A stretch of 64,000 nt of DNA from Vulcanimicrobiota bacterium (lineage in GTDB: Bacteria > Vulcanimicrobiota > Vulcanimicrobiia > Eremiobacterales > Eremiobacteraceae), in contig JABCYQ010000001.1 of the NCBI GenBank assembly GCA_013290125.1, forward strand, positions 124,001 to 188,000. The letters are read 5' to 3'. Within the stretch, counting starts at the first letter, position 1. The number at the start of each line of letters is the position of its first letter. The notes under the pieces are model-generated. The model was not told where the DNA came from. It worked only from the letters and a program-made list of their open reading frames with translations, and searched no databases. The position numbers and the translations under genes are program-made. Of the stretch, positions 51,380-59,154 are shown in pieces.

Positions 51380-54058
51380 TCAAAACCGTAGCCGAAGGCC
51401 TCCCGGTCCCCAGCTCTGGACCGGAGGTGACCACGGCCCGGTGATTGATTCGGTAATGCCGGCCTGCAGCTGCGAAGGCGTCAACGAAGGCGGCAAGTCC
51501 AGCTTGGGCAGATTGACGGGGTTCACCACAGTATTTGCCGTCGGCCCGGCGGGTGACGGAAGGTCGATCTTGGTCTTTGACAAGGCCTTCTGAGTCTGTG
51601 ACAAGGCCTTGGGTACAGGTTTTACGTTTCCCGCAGTCCGCGGGGTGTACACGGTCTTTCCCTTCGGGCCCGCCAGCTTTGGCTTCAGACCTACGGGTTG
51701 GCGCTTGAATGCTTTGATCAGTGGTTGATCCGATTTAAGTTGACCTCCCTCGCAGTACATGCCTGTAAAGACAGCTGTTGTGAAATGCGTCGCCATCCAG
51801 CCAAACATGCTCGAAGCGATAGCGCCACTCGCCATAAACTCCGCAACGTCCGTCAAGCTCGGATTATCGTACCTGCCGCGAAAGAAATTCACGTAGTCCT
51901 TTAGCATCATGCCAGTTCCGATAAGTGTGGCGATCTTCGACAGCGGGCCCAGCTCACAATAGATCCGTCCGATCGTATTCTTTAACCGCGTCGCCGCTGA
52001 AATATTCTCGACGCTGTTTCCCTCGAGAATAGTCTCTTCGGTTGCTGCATCATGAGCGCCATTCGCCATCTCGTCTTGCAAGATTCCGGTCTGCGGCGCC
52101 ACGACCCACCAACCATACGTGGGCACGCCATCGATTGATACGGCTCGATCCGGTGCCAACACGGAGTTTCCGCTAAAGAGCTCACCCAACAGTCGGAGCC
52201 GCGCTTCTGGGGACGCGTCGACGGGAGGGACTTTGTCGGCGTCGCTGGGACGAAGAGCGGCGATCGAAACGCCGGAAGCCTTGGCGAGACTGAATACGGT
52301 TGAGACGTCTTGTCCAATAGTGCTAGAAAAATCAGCCTGACCCGCAGCAAGTTGCACCGATGCAAGCATTACGCAGCGCTCCGCTTCGAGTGACGCGACG
52401 CCCCATACAACGCCCGCCTGCTCAGAACTCGCAGTGCCCCCGACGTTCACTACTGCCACGCTATCATAGATTCGGTCGAAAGCCGCGCCGGAGTCCGTCG
52501 ACGTAAGAACACCGATGCTCGGGCCGGTTGTGGCAACCTTGAGCGTGCCGTCACGCTGCGATTCCTCTGCCAAGGTCTGGCGTAACGCATAGTATGCCCG
52601 GCCGGTAACGCCGAGCAACTGAAAGGCTCCAGCAATCCCGTACGGTTGGCTCGAATTGTCCAAGCCGGCCAATGGGCCATATCGTTCGCCGACCCACGAA
52701 GTAACGCTCCAAAATCGAGCCAGCGCGGCATACTCCCCGCGGTCGACCACCAGCGAACCGAGCGGGGCGTCGTTGGCATGTCCGATCGCGCGTTGCGCGA
52801 ACCCGATGCGATCGAAAATCGGTTCCTCGACAGTCTTGCGATAGCCATTTGGACCGGCGATTTCAAGATTCAACCACACCCCGGTTACCTCGGGGATCTT
52901 GTTGGCGATTGCCGCTGCTGCAGGCGTAGGAGTCGCCGTCGCGCCGATCGCATCGAGCGCGTTTCCCAACGCGCCGAACCCAGTCGCTGTTTCGCCTGAT
53001 ATGCTGCGGTGAGCGCCCAGCGACGCAGTGGGCAAGATGATCGGCTGACCGACGCCGAGTTCGCGGTCGATCGCGACGACAGGCGTGTATGCCTTATATC
53101 CCAACGGGACGGAGGTCGACGGTACGTCGCTCAGTCCAAATGGTTCGGCGAAAGTGAACGTGATTGTCGATCCAACAAGATCGGCCGTGCGCCATCCGGT
53201 TTGCATCGCATATCGACTTTGGAGCGCACCATCGGAACGGGTTTCCACTCTTACGTTGATCGCGACGTGATGGTACCATTCCTCGGGTAGGTCGACCATC
53301 GTCTGCGCCGGAGCGCAGAGCTGTTTTCCTGCTGCGCCAATCGTAGGATCGAAGTCAACCCAACTGCCCTTCTGTTGAAGTTGAAGCCAGACGTGTGTCG
53401 TCGAGGCGGCGATCAGCGCGCCTCGCACGTCGGCTTGCGATCCGAGGCCCGTACTATGGAGCTGCGCCGCCAGCGCCTGGGCCTGGTCATCCGTCGATTG
53501 AATCAGCGCACGCCACGCGGTGAGCGCGTATTTCGTTTGCGCGAGTTGCGTTTGATCGAGGTGAACCGGTGCTAGTTGCGGCACGCGGGTAGGTACCACG
53601 GTACGGCTGCCCAGCCAGCGCTCGACAAGTTGAGCGGCCTGCGCAGGTGAAATCGTGCACGACGCAAAGCGCGCGACAGCGTTTTGGTCCGAAGCTCTAC
53701 GAAGCGCGGCGAGCAGGAGTGATTTGTCAGTTGAGTTTCCGGCCGCGGCCCAAATCGTCCCGAGCGGTCCGCGTAGCGCTCCTTCGTAGGGTTCAAAGGA
53801 TAGGTTGTTAGTTACGTATGCGAGTTGTTTTTCAGGGTCGGTACCGATCGTCTTGAGAAGAGCCGCAATTTGAGGATATTCGCGCGATCGTCCGGTCCAC
53901 GGACTAGCGAAATCTCCGCCGGAAACAGATCGCGACGGTTCAGCACCGCTTGCAGTAGCGGATTTTTGTGACGTCGAGCAGCTTGTGAGCGATAAACAAA
54001 TCGAAACGGCGCAAGAAATAGCCGCAAACCAGGAAAAATCGCGAACCAAGCGTCGCAT
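51380..54058 (-). CDS. transglutaminase-like lipoprotein
   Basis: 892 residues, lipoprotein signal (ISLTSC region, Cys about 30). A transglutaminase-like core spans about residues 70-260, with FEPYEGALRGPLGTIWAAAGNSTDKSLLLAALRRA, then THVWLQLQQKGSWVDFDPTIG, which supplies the His and Asp positions. The catalytic Cys of the core is not present at the GNSTDKS site, so a pseudo-enzyme is likely. The later region (IPEVTGVWLNLEIAG) is a separate beta domain. The C terminus is Pro/Lys-rich. Ribosome site AGGGGTGG before ATG 54058. Confidence 0.8.
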   Translation of the reverse strand: MRRLVRDFSWFAAISCAVSICLSLTSCSTSQKSATASGAEPSRSVSGGDFASPWTGRSREYPQIAALLKTIGTDPEKQLAYVTNNLSFEPYEGALRGPLGTIWAAAGNSTDKSLLLAALRRASDQNAVARFASCTISPAQAAQLVERWLGSRTVVPTRVPQLAPVHLDQTQLAQTKYALTAWRALIQSTDDQAQALAAQLHSTGLGSQADVRGALIAASTTHVWLQLQQKGSWVDFDPTIGAAGKQLCAPAQTMVDLPEEWYHHVAINVRVETRSDGALQSRYAMQTGWRTADLVGSTITFTFAEPFGLSDVPSTSVPLGYKAYTPVVAIDRELGVGQPIILPTASLGAHRSISGETATGFGALGNALDAIGATATPTPAAAAIANKIPEVTGVWLNLEIAGPNGYRKTVEEPIFDRIGFAQRAIGHANDAPLGSLVVDRGEYAALARFWSVTSWVGERYGPLAGLDNSSQPYGIAGAFQLLGVTGRAYYALRQTLAEESQRDGTLKVATTGPSIGVLTSTDSGAAFDRIYDSVAVVNVGGTASSEQAGVVWGVASLEAERCVMLASVQLAAGQADFSSTIGQDVSTVFSLAKASGVSIAALRPSDADKVPPVDASPEARLRLLGELFSGNSVLAPDRAVSIDGVPTYGWWVVAPQTGILQDEMANGAHDAATEETILEGNSVENISAATRLKNTIGRIYCELGPLSKIATLIGTGMMLKDYVNFFRGRYDNPSLTDVAEFMASGAIASSMFGWMATHFTTAVFTGMYCEGGQLKSDQPLIKAFKRQPVGLKPKLAGPKGKTVYTPRTAGNVKPVPKALSQTQKALSKTKIDLPSPAGPTANTVVNPVNLPKLDLPPSLTPSQLQAGITESITGPWSPPVQSWGPGGLRLRF

Positions 54059-54196
54059 AGTCGCCACCCCTAGGTGCGCAAAGCGAGACTTTCTGGCCGG
54101 GCGTTCAATCGACGTTTAAACAGTCCTCTATGATTGCGTCGGCTCGATTCTTTAAATCATTGCCGGAGCTTCAGCGTGATAGCAACGGTTCTTCGA

Positions 54197-54343
54197 TCAT
54201 CGGACCAGCTTCCGGCTCACTCTCTCATTCCATTTTTGGACGTCCACGCCCATCACGATGAGCCAGAGGCAAAACGAGGCTTCTGCAATCAACGCGGGCA
54301 CGATGATCGCGGGGAATAGAGTGGAGGCCAATGTGGGTGTGCG
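54197..54343 (-). pseudogene. remnant of a DUF4386 membrane protein gene
   Basis: A 48-codon frame encoding TLFPAIIVPALIAEASFCLW, then LIVMGVDVQKWN, which matches the last helix and tail of DUF4386 proteins. It is closed upstream by a TAG at 54344-54346 with no start or upstream domain. The rest of the family (about 200 residues) is missing, so this looks like a gene fossil. Flanking intergenic sequence shows nothing else. Confidence 0.55.
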
Positions 54344-54616
54344 CTAAAATTGAGCCATGCGGCGGTCAGTCATCGGTCCGAAAGTCTTTTCGTTTGGCCG
54401 CCTAACCGACGCCAAGTAGTCTCGCCGAATGTACTTGACTCCGTTCGAATAGACGCAAGAGCGTGCCGGCCCGAACATGGCATCGTAACGTCCGCCGCGT
54501 GCGCCCACGTACGACCGGTACGAGGTCGACCAGCTAATGGAAACCGAGGTGGGCCAAGCGGTTCAACAACTGTTGACGCGAAATTTTACCAGAGCGTTTG
54601 ATAAGGATACGGGGTC

Positions 54617-55168
54617 ATGCCAATGATTAGTCGGCAAGATAGTTCGGCGACCGCGCCAATCGTGGCATTTCTGGCCGTGTTTGCCGTCGTTGGTTTCGGG
54701 CTTCTCTCCGCCGAGGTTGCGACGGGTCATTCAGCTACGCCCAATGCCGTCCCAACTCCCAATCCAATTTTTGCGCCGCTTATTTCAACGCTTCACTCAA
54801 AAACATCCGTGCCGCTGTTGTTACCTACCGTGATGCCGCAGAACGATCTCCCAATCTACGCGTCGATTGGAAACGCTACGTCGACGGCATTTCGCGTGAT
54901 TCTCGAACGCTCCACGGATTGTGACGGTGCCTACGCTTGCCAATACGGTAGGTACGCTGGTAAGATCTCAAGCGGCACGCCACCCGGCGTTCCCGTTCAG
55001 CTCGCAAACGGCATCACAGCATACTTTCAAGCGGCAACGTGCGGAGGAGCCGGGTGCACCGCATCAGTCTTGGCGTGGAACGTGAACGGCTATGAGTACA
55101 GCGAGGAGAACAAGGCTGGGCAGCAAGCGGACATGGTTTCGGAAGCGAACTCCGTTGCGAGCTTTTAG
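54617..55168 (+). CDS. hypothetical secreted protein
   Basis: 183 residues with one N-terminal membrane or signal helix (APIVAFLAVFAVVGFGLLSA). The outside part has two Cys pairs (CDGAYAC, CGGAGC) likely forming disulfides, in YGRYAGKISSGTPPGVPV and AYFQAATCGGAGCTASVLAW. No family recognised. GATAAGG upstream of the ATG. Confidence 0.6.
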   Translation: MPMISRQDSSATAPIVAFLAVFAVVGFGLLSAEVATGHSATPNAVPTPNPIFAPLISTLHSKTSVPLLLPTVMPQNDLPIYASIGNATSTAFRVILERSTDCDGAYACQYGRYAGKISSGTPPGVPVQLANGITAYFQAATCGGAGCTASVLAWNVNGYEYSEENKAGQQADMVSEANSVASF

Positions 55169-55281
55169 ACGCGCACGCAAACCAGGGCTTAGTGCGAGCC
55201 GCTCCCTTTCGGAGCTTCTAATTGAATATTGAAAGACGTTAGAGAGAGAGAGTCGGGTGCTTATCTTAGATTTTGGTCGTG

Positions 55282-55316
55282 ACATAACGAGTTCAGTCAA
55301 GCTGAACTCGTTATGT
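55282..55316. repeat. perfect 15-bp inverted repeat
   Basis: ACATAACGAGTTCAG (55282-55296) and its exact complement (55302-55316) separated by TCAAG. The stem is 15 bp with no mismatch. No T run follows on either strand, so it is not a classical intrinsic terminator. It sits 28 bases beyond the stop of the 31-residue frame. Confidence 0.85.
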
Positions 55317-55343
55317 AGGACTGTCCGAAAACGTCTCGTGTGA

Positions 55344-55439
55344 CTAGGGGGGACCGTCGCTCCCGCCGTTCGGGTATATAAACCATTTGGCATGATGGAG
55401 TGCTATCGCTAGCGCCAACATTATCTCGAAGACATTCAT
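55344..55439 (-). CDS. possible 31-residue peptide
   Basis: Frame with strong AAGGAG 10 bases upstream of ATG 55439: MNVFEIMLALAIALHHAK then WFIYPNGGSDGPP. The N-terminal hydrophobic stretch (IMLALAIAL) could be membrane-active. Below usual gene-calling length; real translation is inferred only from the ribosome site. Confidence 0.4.
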   Translation of the reverse strand: MNVFEIMLALAIALHHAKWFIYPNGGSDGPP

Positions 55440-55797
55440 GGGCACAATCTCCTTTCGGCGTTGTTACACGTCAACTATATTGTGCCTCAGGTTCGTCCGT
55501 TGAAACGTCGACCTCTCAGGCTTGGCATTCCTTTGGCACTCGCAAATCGTATCGATTTTGTGGGCAGCGATCCCTGAATTCAAGTAGGCCGGTTTTCAGC
55601 ATGTGAACTTGCCTCGCAATACATGATCGCCATAGGTAATCACTCGCGCACTAGGCGAATCGCTTCGTCAATGCATCTGCGCGAGCCGCCTGAACGAAGC
55701 GAGATTGGCAACGGATTGGCAAAGACCCCAACGCAGGCCGTGTCAAGCCCACCGGGAAGGCGACGAAAGCCCGTCAAATAAGGCGCGGCGTCAGTAC
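55440..55797. other. intergenic region upstream of tRNA-Sec
   Basis: No convincing gene. A 28-codon minus-strand frame starting at 55602 (MLKTGLLEFRDRCPQNRYDL) has a weak GAGG, but nothing else supports it. Weak A+T-rich stretches could hold promoters, for example near 55480-55580, but none matches consensus well. Confidence 0.4.
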
Positions 55798-55892
55798 GGG
55801 AGAAGCATGCGGCTGGTGCCGCTGCCGGTCTTCAAAACCGCGTTGGGCTTCGCAAGGGGCCTGGTAGGTTCGATTCCTATCTTCTCCCGCCA
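55798..55892 (+). tRNA. selC: tRNA-Sec (anticodon UCA)
   Basis: 95-nt gene including encoded CCA. Acceptor stem is 8 bp (GGGAGAAG with CTTCTCCC), the bacterial tRNA-Sec hallmark. D-arm GCGGC/GCCGC with a 4-nt loop. Anticodon loop CTTCAAA carries UCA. The anticodon stem is CGGT/ACCG with a C-C mismatch at its outer end. Long variable arm GGCTTC-GCAA-GGGGCC closes with a GNRA tetraloop. T-loop TTCGATT in a GTAGG/CCTAT stem. Discriminator G, CCA at 55890-55892. Pairs with selA and selB at 13-16 kb. Confidence 0.97.
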
Positions 55893-55904
55893 AAATCTGC
55901 CCCT

Positions 55905-56432
55905 TCATCTAACGTGGGCCATCCAGAGCAAATCGCGCCACGCGCCGTTGTGGTAGATGGAGCTGCGCAGCAACGCCTCGCGAGAAAATCCGCACGCCTC
56001 ATAACACCGGATCGCGGCGTGATTGTCGGGGTACGTGCCAAGTTCGACGCGCCCGGCGTGCAACTCGTCAAATGCGACATCGCACAGTGTGCTCACGGCA
56101 AATCGTCCGACGCCAAGACCACGTGATGCCGCATCGAATATTGCGATCGCTAACTGCACGCCGGCGAACGCCGGGGCGAACAACGAACACACGCCGACGA
56201 CGCTCTTATGACGTAGAATTGTGAAGTTGCGGATCGTCCGATGACGACGGCCGCCCTCGTAACCAGCCGACAGCGCGACGTGTGATCGAGGGAGGTGGTA
56301 CAGCGTCGATTCCGCGACATCGCCGCGGTTGAACGCCGCCGCGATGGCCGGGATATGCGATTGCGCGCGAGCGACCACGCGCACGCCAGCGGGCCGCGAA
56401 ACGCTTCCTAGGTCAATCCTTGCCACGGCCAC
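55905..56432 (-). CDS. GNAT family acetyltransferase
   Basis: 175-residue RimJ/RimL-type GNAT: GVRVVARAQSHIPAIAAAFN, IAIFDAASRGLGVGRFAVSTLCD (acetyl-CoA loop), LGTYPDNHAAIRCYEACGFSREA. Likely N-acetylates a protein or small amine. Target unknown. GTG start; overlaps the end of the next GNAT gene by 20 bases. Ends 12 bases from the tRNA-Sec 3' end. Confidence 0.85.
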   Translation of the reverse strand: MAVARIDLGSVSRPAGVRVVARAQSHIPAIAAAFNRGDVAESTLYHLPRSHVALSAGYEGGRRHRTIRNFTILRHKSVVGVCSLFAPAFAGVQLAIAIFDAASRGLGVGRFAVSTLCDVAFDELHAGRVELGTYPDNHAAIRCYEACGFSREALLRSSIYHNGAWRDLLWMAHVR

Positions 56433-56979
56433 GCCGCCACTCTTCGTGCAAGATGCTCATGATGACGACGTCCTGATATTTGCCGCGGCGATATTCGCGC
56501 GCGCGCAGGACACCCTCTTTTGAGAAGCGGGCCTTCTCGTAGCAGCGAATCGCTCGCACGTTGTCGGGAAAGACGATCAGTTCGATGCGCAGCAACGGGA
56601 GCGCGCGAAATGCGCCGTCGACCAACGTTTGCACTGCGTCCGTTCCATAACCGCCGCTCCAATAGCGAGGCTCGTGCAAGGCGATTCCCAATTCCGCGCG
56701 TGCGCCGTGCAGCGTGAGACCGATAACGCCGATGTCCTTTCCCGTTCGCGTCTGGACGACGAAGGTTGGAGTTGCGGGACTCACCGCCGCGCTCGCGGCC
56801 CACGCCCGTTCATTTTCGCGCGAGAGCGGCAGCCTCGTCATCAGCCAATCCCGCGCGGGCGATTGATTGATCCACTGGTGGAGCATCGGGACATCCTCGG
56901 GCTCGATCGCCCGCAACCGGACTTTCGCCCCAACGAGCCAGGTCGGCGGCAGGGCACGCGATGTTGGGCGGCTTCTCAT
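56413..56979 (-). CDS. GNAT family acetyltransferase (RimJ/RimL-like)
   Basis: 188 residues from ATG 56979. Motifs: WLVGAKVRLRAIEPEDVPMLHQW, IGVIGLTLHGARAELGIAL, YWSGGYGTDAVQTLVDGAF (acetyl-CoA loop), ELIVFPDNVRAIRCYEKARF. Paralogous to the downstream gene in overall design. Divergent from the aspartyl protease gene across about 87 bases. Confidence 0.88.
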   Translation of the reverse strand: MRSRPTSRALPPTWLVGAKVRLRAIEPEDVPMLHQWINQSPARDWLMTRLPLSRENERAWAASAAVSPATPTFVVQTRTGKDIGVIGLTLHGARAELGIALHEPRYWSGGYGTDAVQTLVDGAFRALPLLRIELIVFPDNVRAIRCYEKARFSKEGVLRAREYRRGKYQDVVIMSILHEEWRRGRGKD

Positions 56980-57066
56980 TAGAACGCCGACTTTAGCGAG
57001 CTCGACGCAGGCTACCTGGCGCAAGGCGCGAGGGCAAACTTGCCGCGCGCCGCGAACTTCTAGCAC

Positions 57067-58674
57067 ATGATCGCAGCTCTCGTCGCACTTGCCCTCGCGG
57101 TTGCGACAAGCGCCACCGCTGCTCCGGCGCCGCCCATTCCGTTGCCGACGCCGCCGGTTTTCCTACCGACGGTAGGCACGCTGTTCGTACGCCATTCGCA
57201 AGCATTCGGACTGCTTCCAGTCGGTAGCATTCGATGGACCGGCACAGTCACGTCGGGCGGCACGCAGGCGACATACGACACGATCGCAGACGCGAAGGGA
57301 CACTTTCGGCAAGATTTCACGCTGGCGCTTTCAACCCACGCAGAAGGCGATGACGGGGCGCACTTTTGGCAGCAGGACGAAAACGGCAACGTCACCATCA
57401 CGGACACAGACAACCATCACAACGCGGTCAGCCGGCTTCTCCGCCTTAACGATTACAAATTTGATACGCCGGGCGCGAAGGTCACCGGCATCACGTACCT
57501 CGATGGGCGACGCGCGTACGTCGTGAACACGAGAGTCGGACAAGTCGATGCGACATTATACGTCGATGCCGCAAGCGCACTCGTCGACGGCGGCGACTTC
57601 GCCGACAGGACGATCCGATACAGCGCGTACCGGCGGTTCGAAGGCGTGCCCGTGCCGACGCTCAGCGTCGACACCGACTCGACGGGCACGACAACGACGA
57701 GTGTCGACGACGTCCACTTCGCGGCGCCGGTCTCGAGCACGACGTTCACCGCGCCGTCGCAGCGCGAACCGGATATGCCGGCCGGCAAAGGCGAAGTCAC
57801 CGTTCCGTTCGACACGGATCGCGGATTGATCATCATCGGCTGCGCGATCAACGGCTCGTACGTGCATTTGCTGCTCGACAGCGGTTCGTCCACGAGCGTC
57901 ATCGACGCGCAAGTCGCCACGCGATTGGGCATGCCGACCGGCGGCGTCGCCCACATCAACGCCGCGGGAGAGCTGACCGGAACGGTGACACGCGCCACGA
58001 CGCTTGCGATAGGCGGCGCGGTCTTTCACGACTTCGTGATGGAAGCCGTGCCGCTCCAATTGCCCGAGTCGCTCGCGCACGATCACATCGACGGCATCGC
58101 GGGTTTCGACGTGTTCGCCCAACTCGTCGCTCGGATCTCGTACTTCGACTCCCAAGTCCGCTTCATGCTGCCAAGTGCGTTCACGTATAGTGGCACCGGC
58201 GTGGTGCTGCCGCTCGCGATCGACAACCGCGTTTCGCGCGTCGGCGCCAAACTCGGCCGCGGCGATCCGGTCACGCTCACCCTCGACACTGGAAGCGATG
58301 CCGCGCTCGTGCTCTATCGCGAGTACGCCGATGCGCACCCCAACGACTTCGAGACGCAGAATACCGTGGCAAACAACGAGTTGGGGATCGGCAGCAACCA
58401 GGGGCCGGTCACGCCAGATCTCGCTAACAACCAGCGCGCGATCCAAAGCGCACGTGGCGCGGGCGGCGGCGAGATCCCGGTGCGTATCACGACCGTCTCG
58501 CAGCTAAGCCTCGGCGATTTTTCGCTCGTAAACCTGTTCACGCAAGTCGTGCTGCATGCGACAGGCGCGTTCGCGCCGACTGTGTCGGACGGCATCGTCG
58601 GTGCCGGCGCGCTATCGCAGTTCGGCGCGGTGTTTATCGACTATCCGGGCCTGCGCTTGATCCTCGAGAAATAG
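57067..58674 (+). CDS. secreted retropepsin-like aspartyl protease
   Basis: 535 residues with signal peptide (LVALALAVATSATA). The first 235 residues are a beta domain (SIRWTGTVTSGGTQATYDT). The protease part has two active-site-type motifs, LLLDSGSSTSVID (about residue 272) and LTLDTGSDAALVL (about 405). A single chain with two such lobes resembles a retropepsin pair fused in one protein. The conserved IDGIAGFDVFAQL and SDGIVGAGALSQF segments follow each. Substrate unknown. Confidence 0.87.
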   Translation: MIAALVALALAVATSATAAPAPPIPLPTPPVFLPTVGTLFVRHSQAFGLLPVGSIRWTGTVTSGGTQATYDTIADAKGHFRQDFTLALSTHAEGDDGAHFWQQDENGNVTITDTDNHHNAVSRLLRLNDYKFDTPGAKVTGITYLDGRRAYVVNTRVGQVDATLYVDAASALVDGGDFADRTIRYSAYRRFEGVPVPTLSVDTDSTGTTTTSVDDVHFAAPVSSTTFTAPSQREPDMPAGKGEVTVPFDTDRGLIIIGCAINGSYVHLLLDSGSSTSVIDAQVATRLGMPTGGVAHINAAGELTGTVTRATTLAIGGAVFHDFVMEAVPLQLPESLAHDHIDGIAGFDVFAQLVARISYFDSQVRFMLPSAFTYSGTGVVLPLAIDNRVSRVGAKLGRGDPVTLTLDTGSDAALVLYREYADAHPNDFETQNTVANNELGIGSNQGPVTPDLANNQRAIQSARGAGGGEIPVRITTVSQLSLGDFSLVNLFTQVVLHATGAFAPTVSDGIVGAGALSQFGAVFIDYPGLRLILEK

Positions 58675-58691
58675 CGACCAACTCCGCGAAT

Positions 58692-58792
58692 TGAAGGGGC
58701 CGATTTTATATCGGCCCACGTTATGTTCGCCTGGGCCGACATGAAGTCGGCCCCTTCAGTAGGTCGGCCCCTTCAGTAAGTCGGCCCCTTCA
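58692..58792. repeat. double-palindrome intergenic repeat, copy F, with extra ends
   Basis: Full copy at 58692-58758 (arm loops TTTTATAT and ATGAA; centre CACGTTATGTTCGCCTG, same orientation as D and E). Two additional 17-bp partial right ends follow, GTAGGTCGGCCCCTTCA and GTAAGTCGGCCCCTTCA. Sits between the convergent ends of the aspartyl protease and PilZ genes. Confidence 0.95.
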
Positions 58793-58812
58793 GAAATGTT
58801 TGCCCTTCAGAG

Positions 58813-59154
58813 TTACGAGCGGCCGGCGCGGGCCTCCACGAACGTCGAGATGCGATCCATCTGATCATCATGCAGCTTGATAAACGCAACGCCGAACTCG
58901 CCGACCTCCGCTGTACGCACGATCGTGGCGTGGACATTTATGGTCGCGTCGAGATCGATCGGCAAGTGGATGACGATCTCGGTTCCGTTGTCGAGCTGCT
59001 CGTCTGTCAGCAAGAGAACCCCGCCCATCGAGATATTGTCGACGGTGGCGGCGCAGATGCGCCGCGTGGCCGGGATGCTGAACGTGACCGGCATCGAAAT
59101 ATTGAAGCGCGGAGCGCCGCGCCGATCCGATGGCTTCTGACCCTCGAAGCTCAC
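58813..59154 (-). CDS. PilZ domain protein
   Basis: 113-residue single PilZ domain that binds cyclic di-GMP. RxxxR motif region DRRGAPRFN, then VDNISMGGVLLLT (DxSxxG-like). GTG start overlapping the Tim44-like gene's TGA. A longer frame upstream would run through that gene. The transcript suggests c-di-GMP control of an envelope process (inference). Confidence 0.9.
   Translation of the reverse strand: MSFEGQKPSDRRGAPRFNISMPVTFSIPATRRICAATVDNISMGGVLLLTDEQLDNGTEIVIHLPIDLDATINVHATIVRTAEVGEFGVAFIKLHDDQMDRISTFVEARAGRS

Noticed and set aside
55798-55892. tRNA-Sec as an attachment site for an integrated element
   Set aside because: No integrase gene and no duplicated 3' tRNA end were seen on either side.
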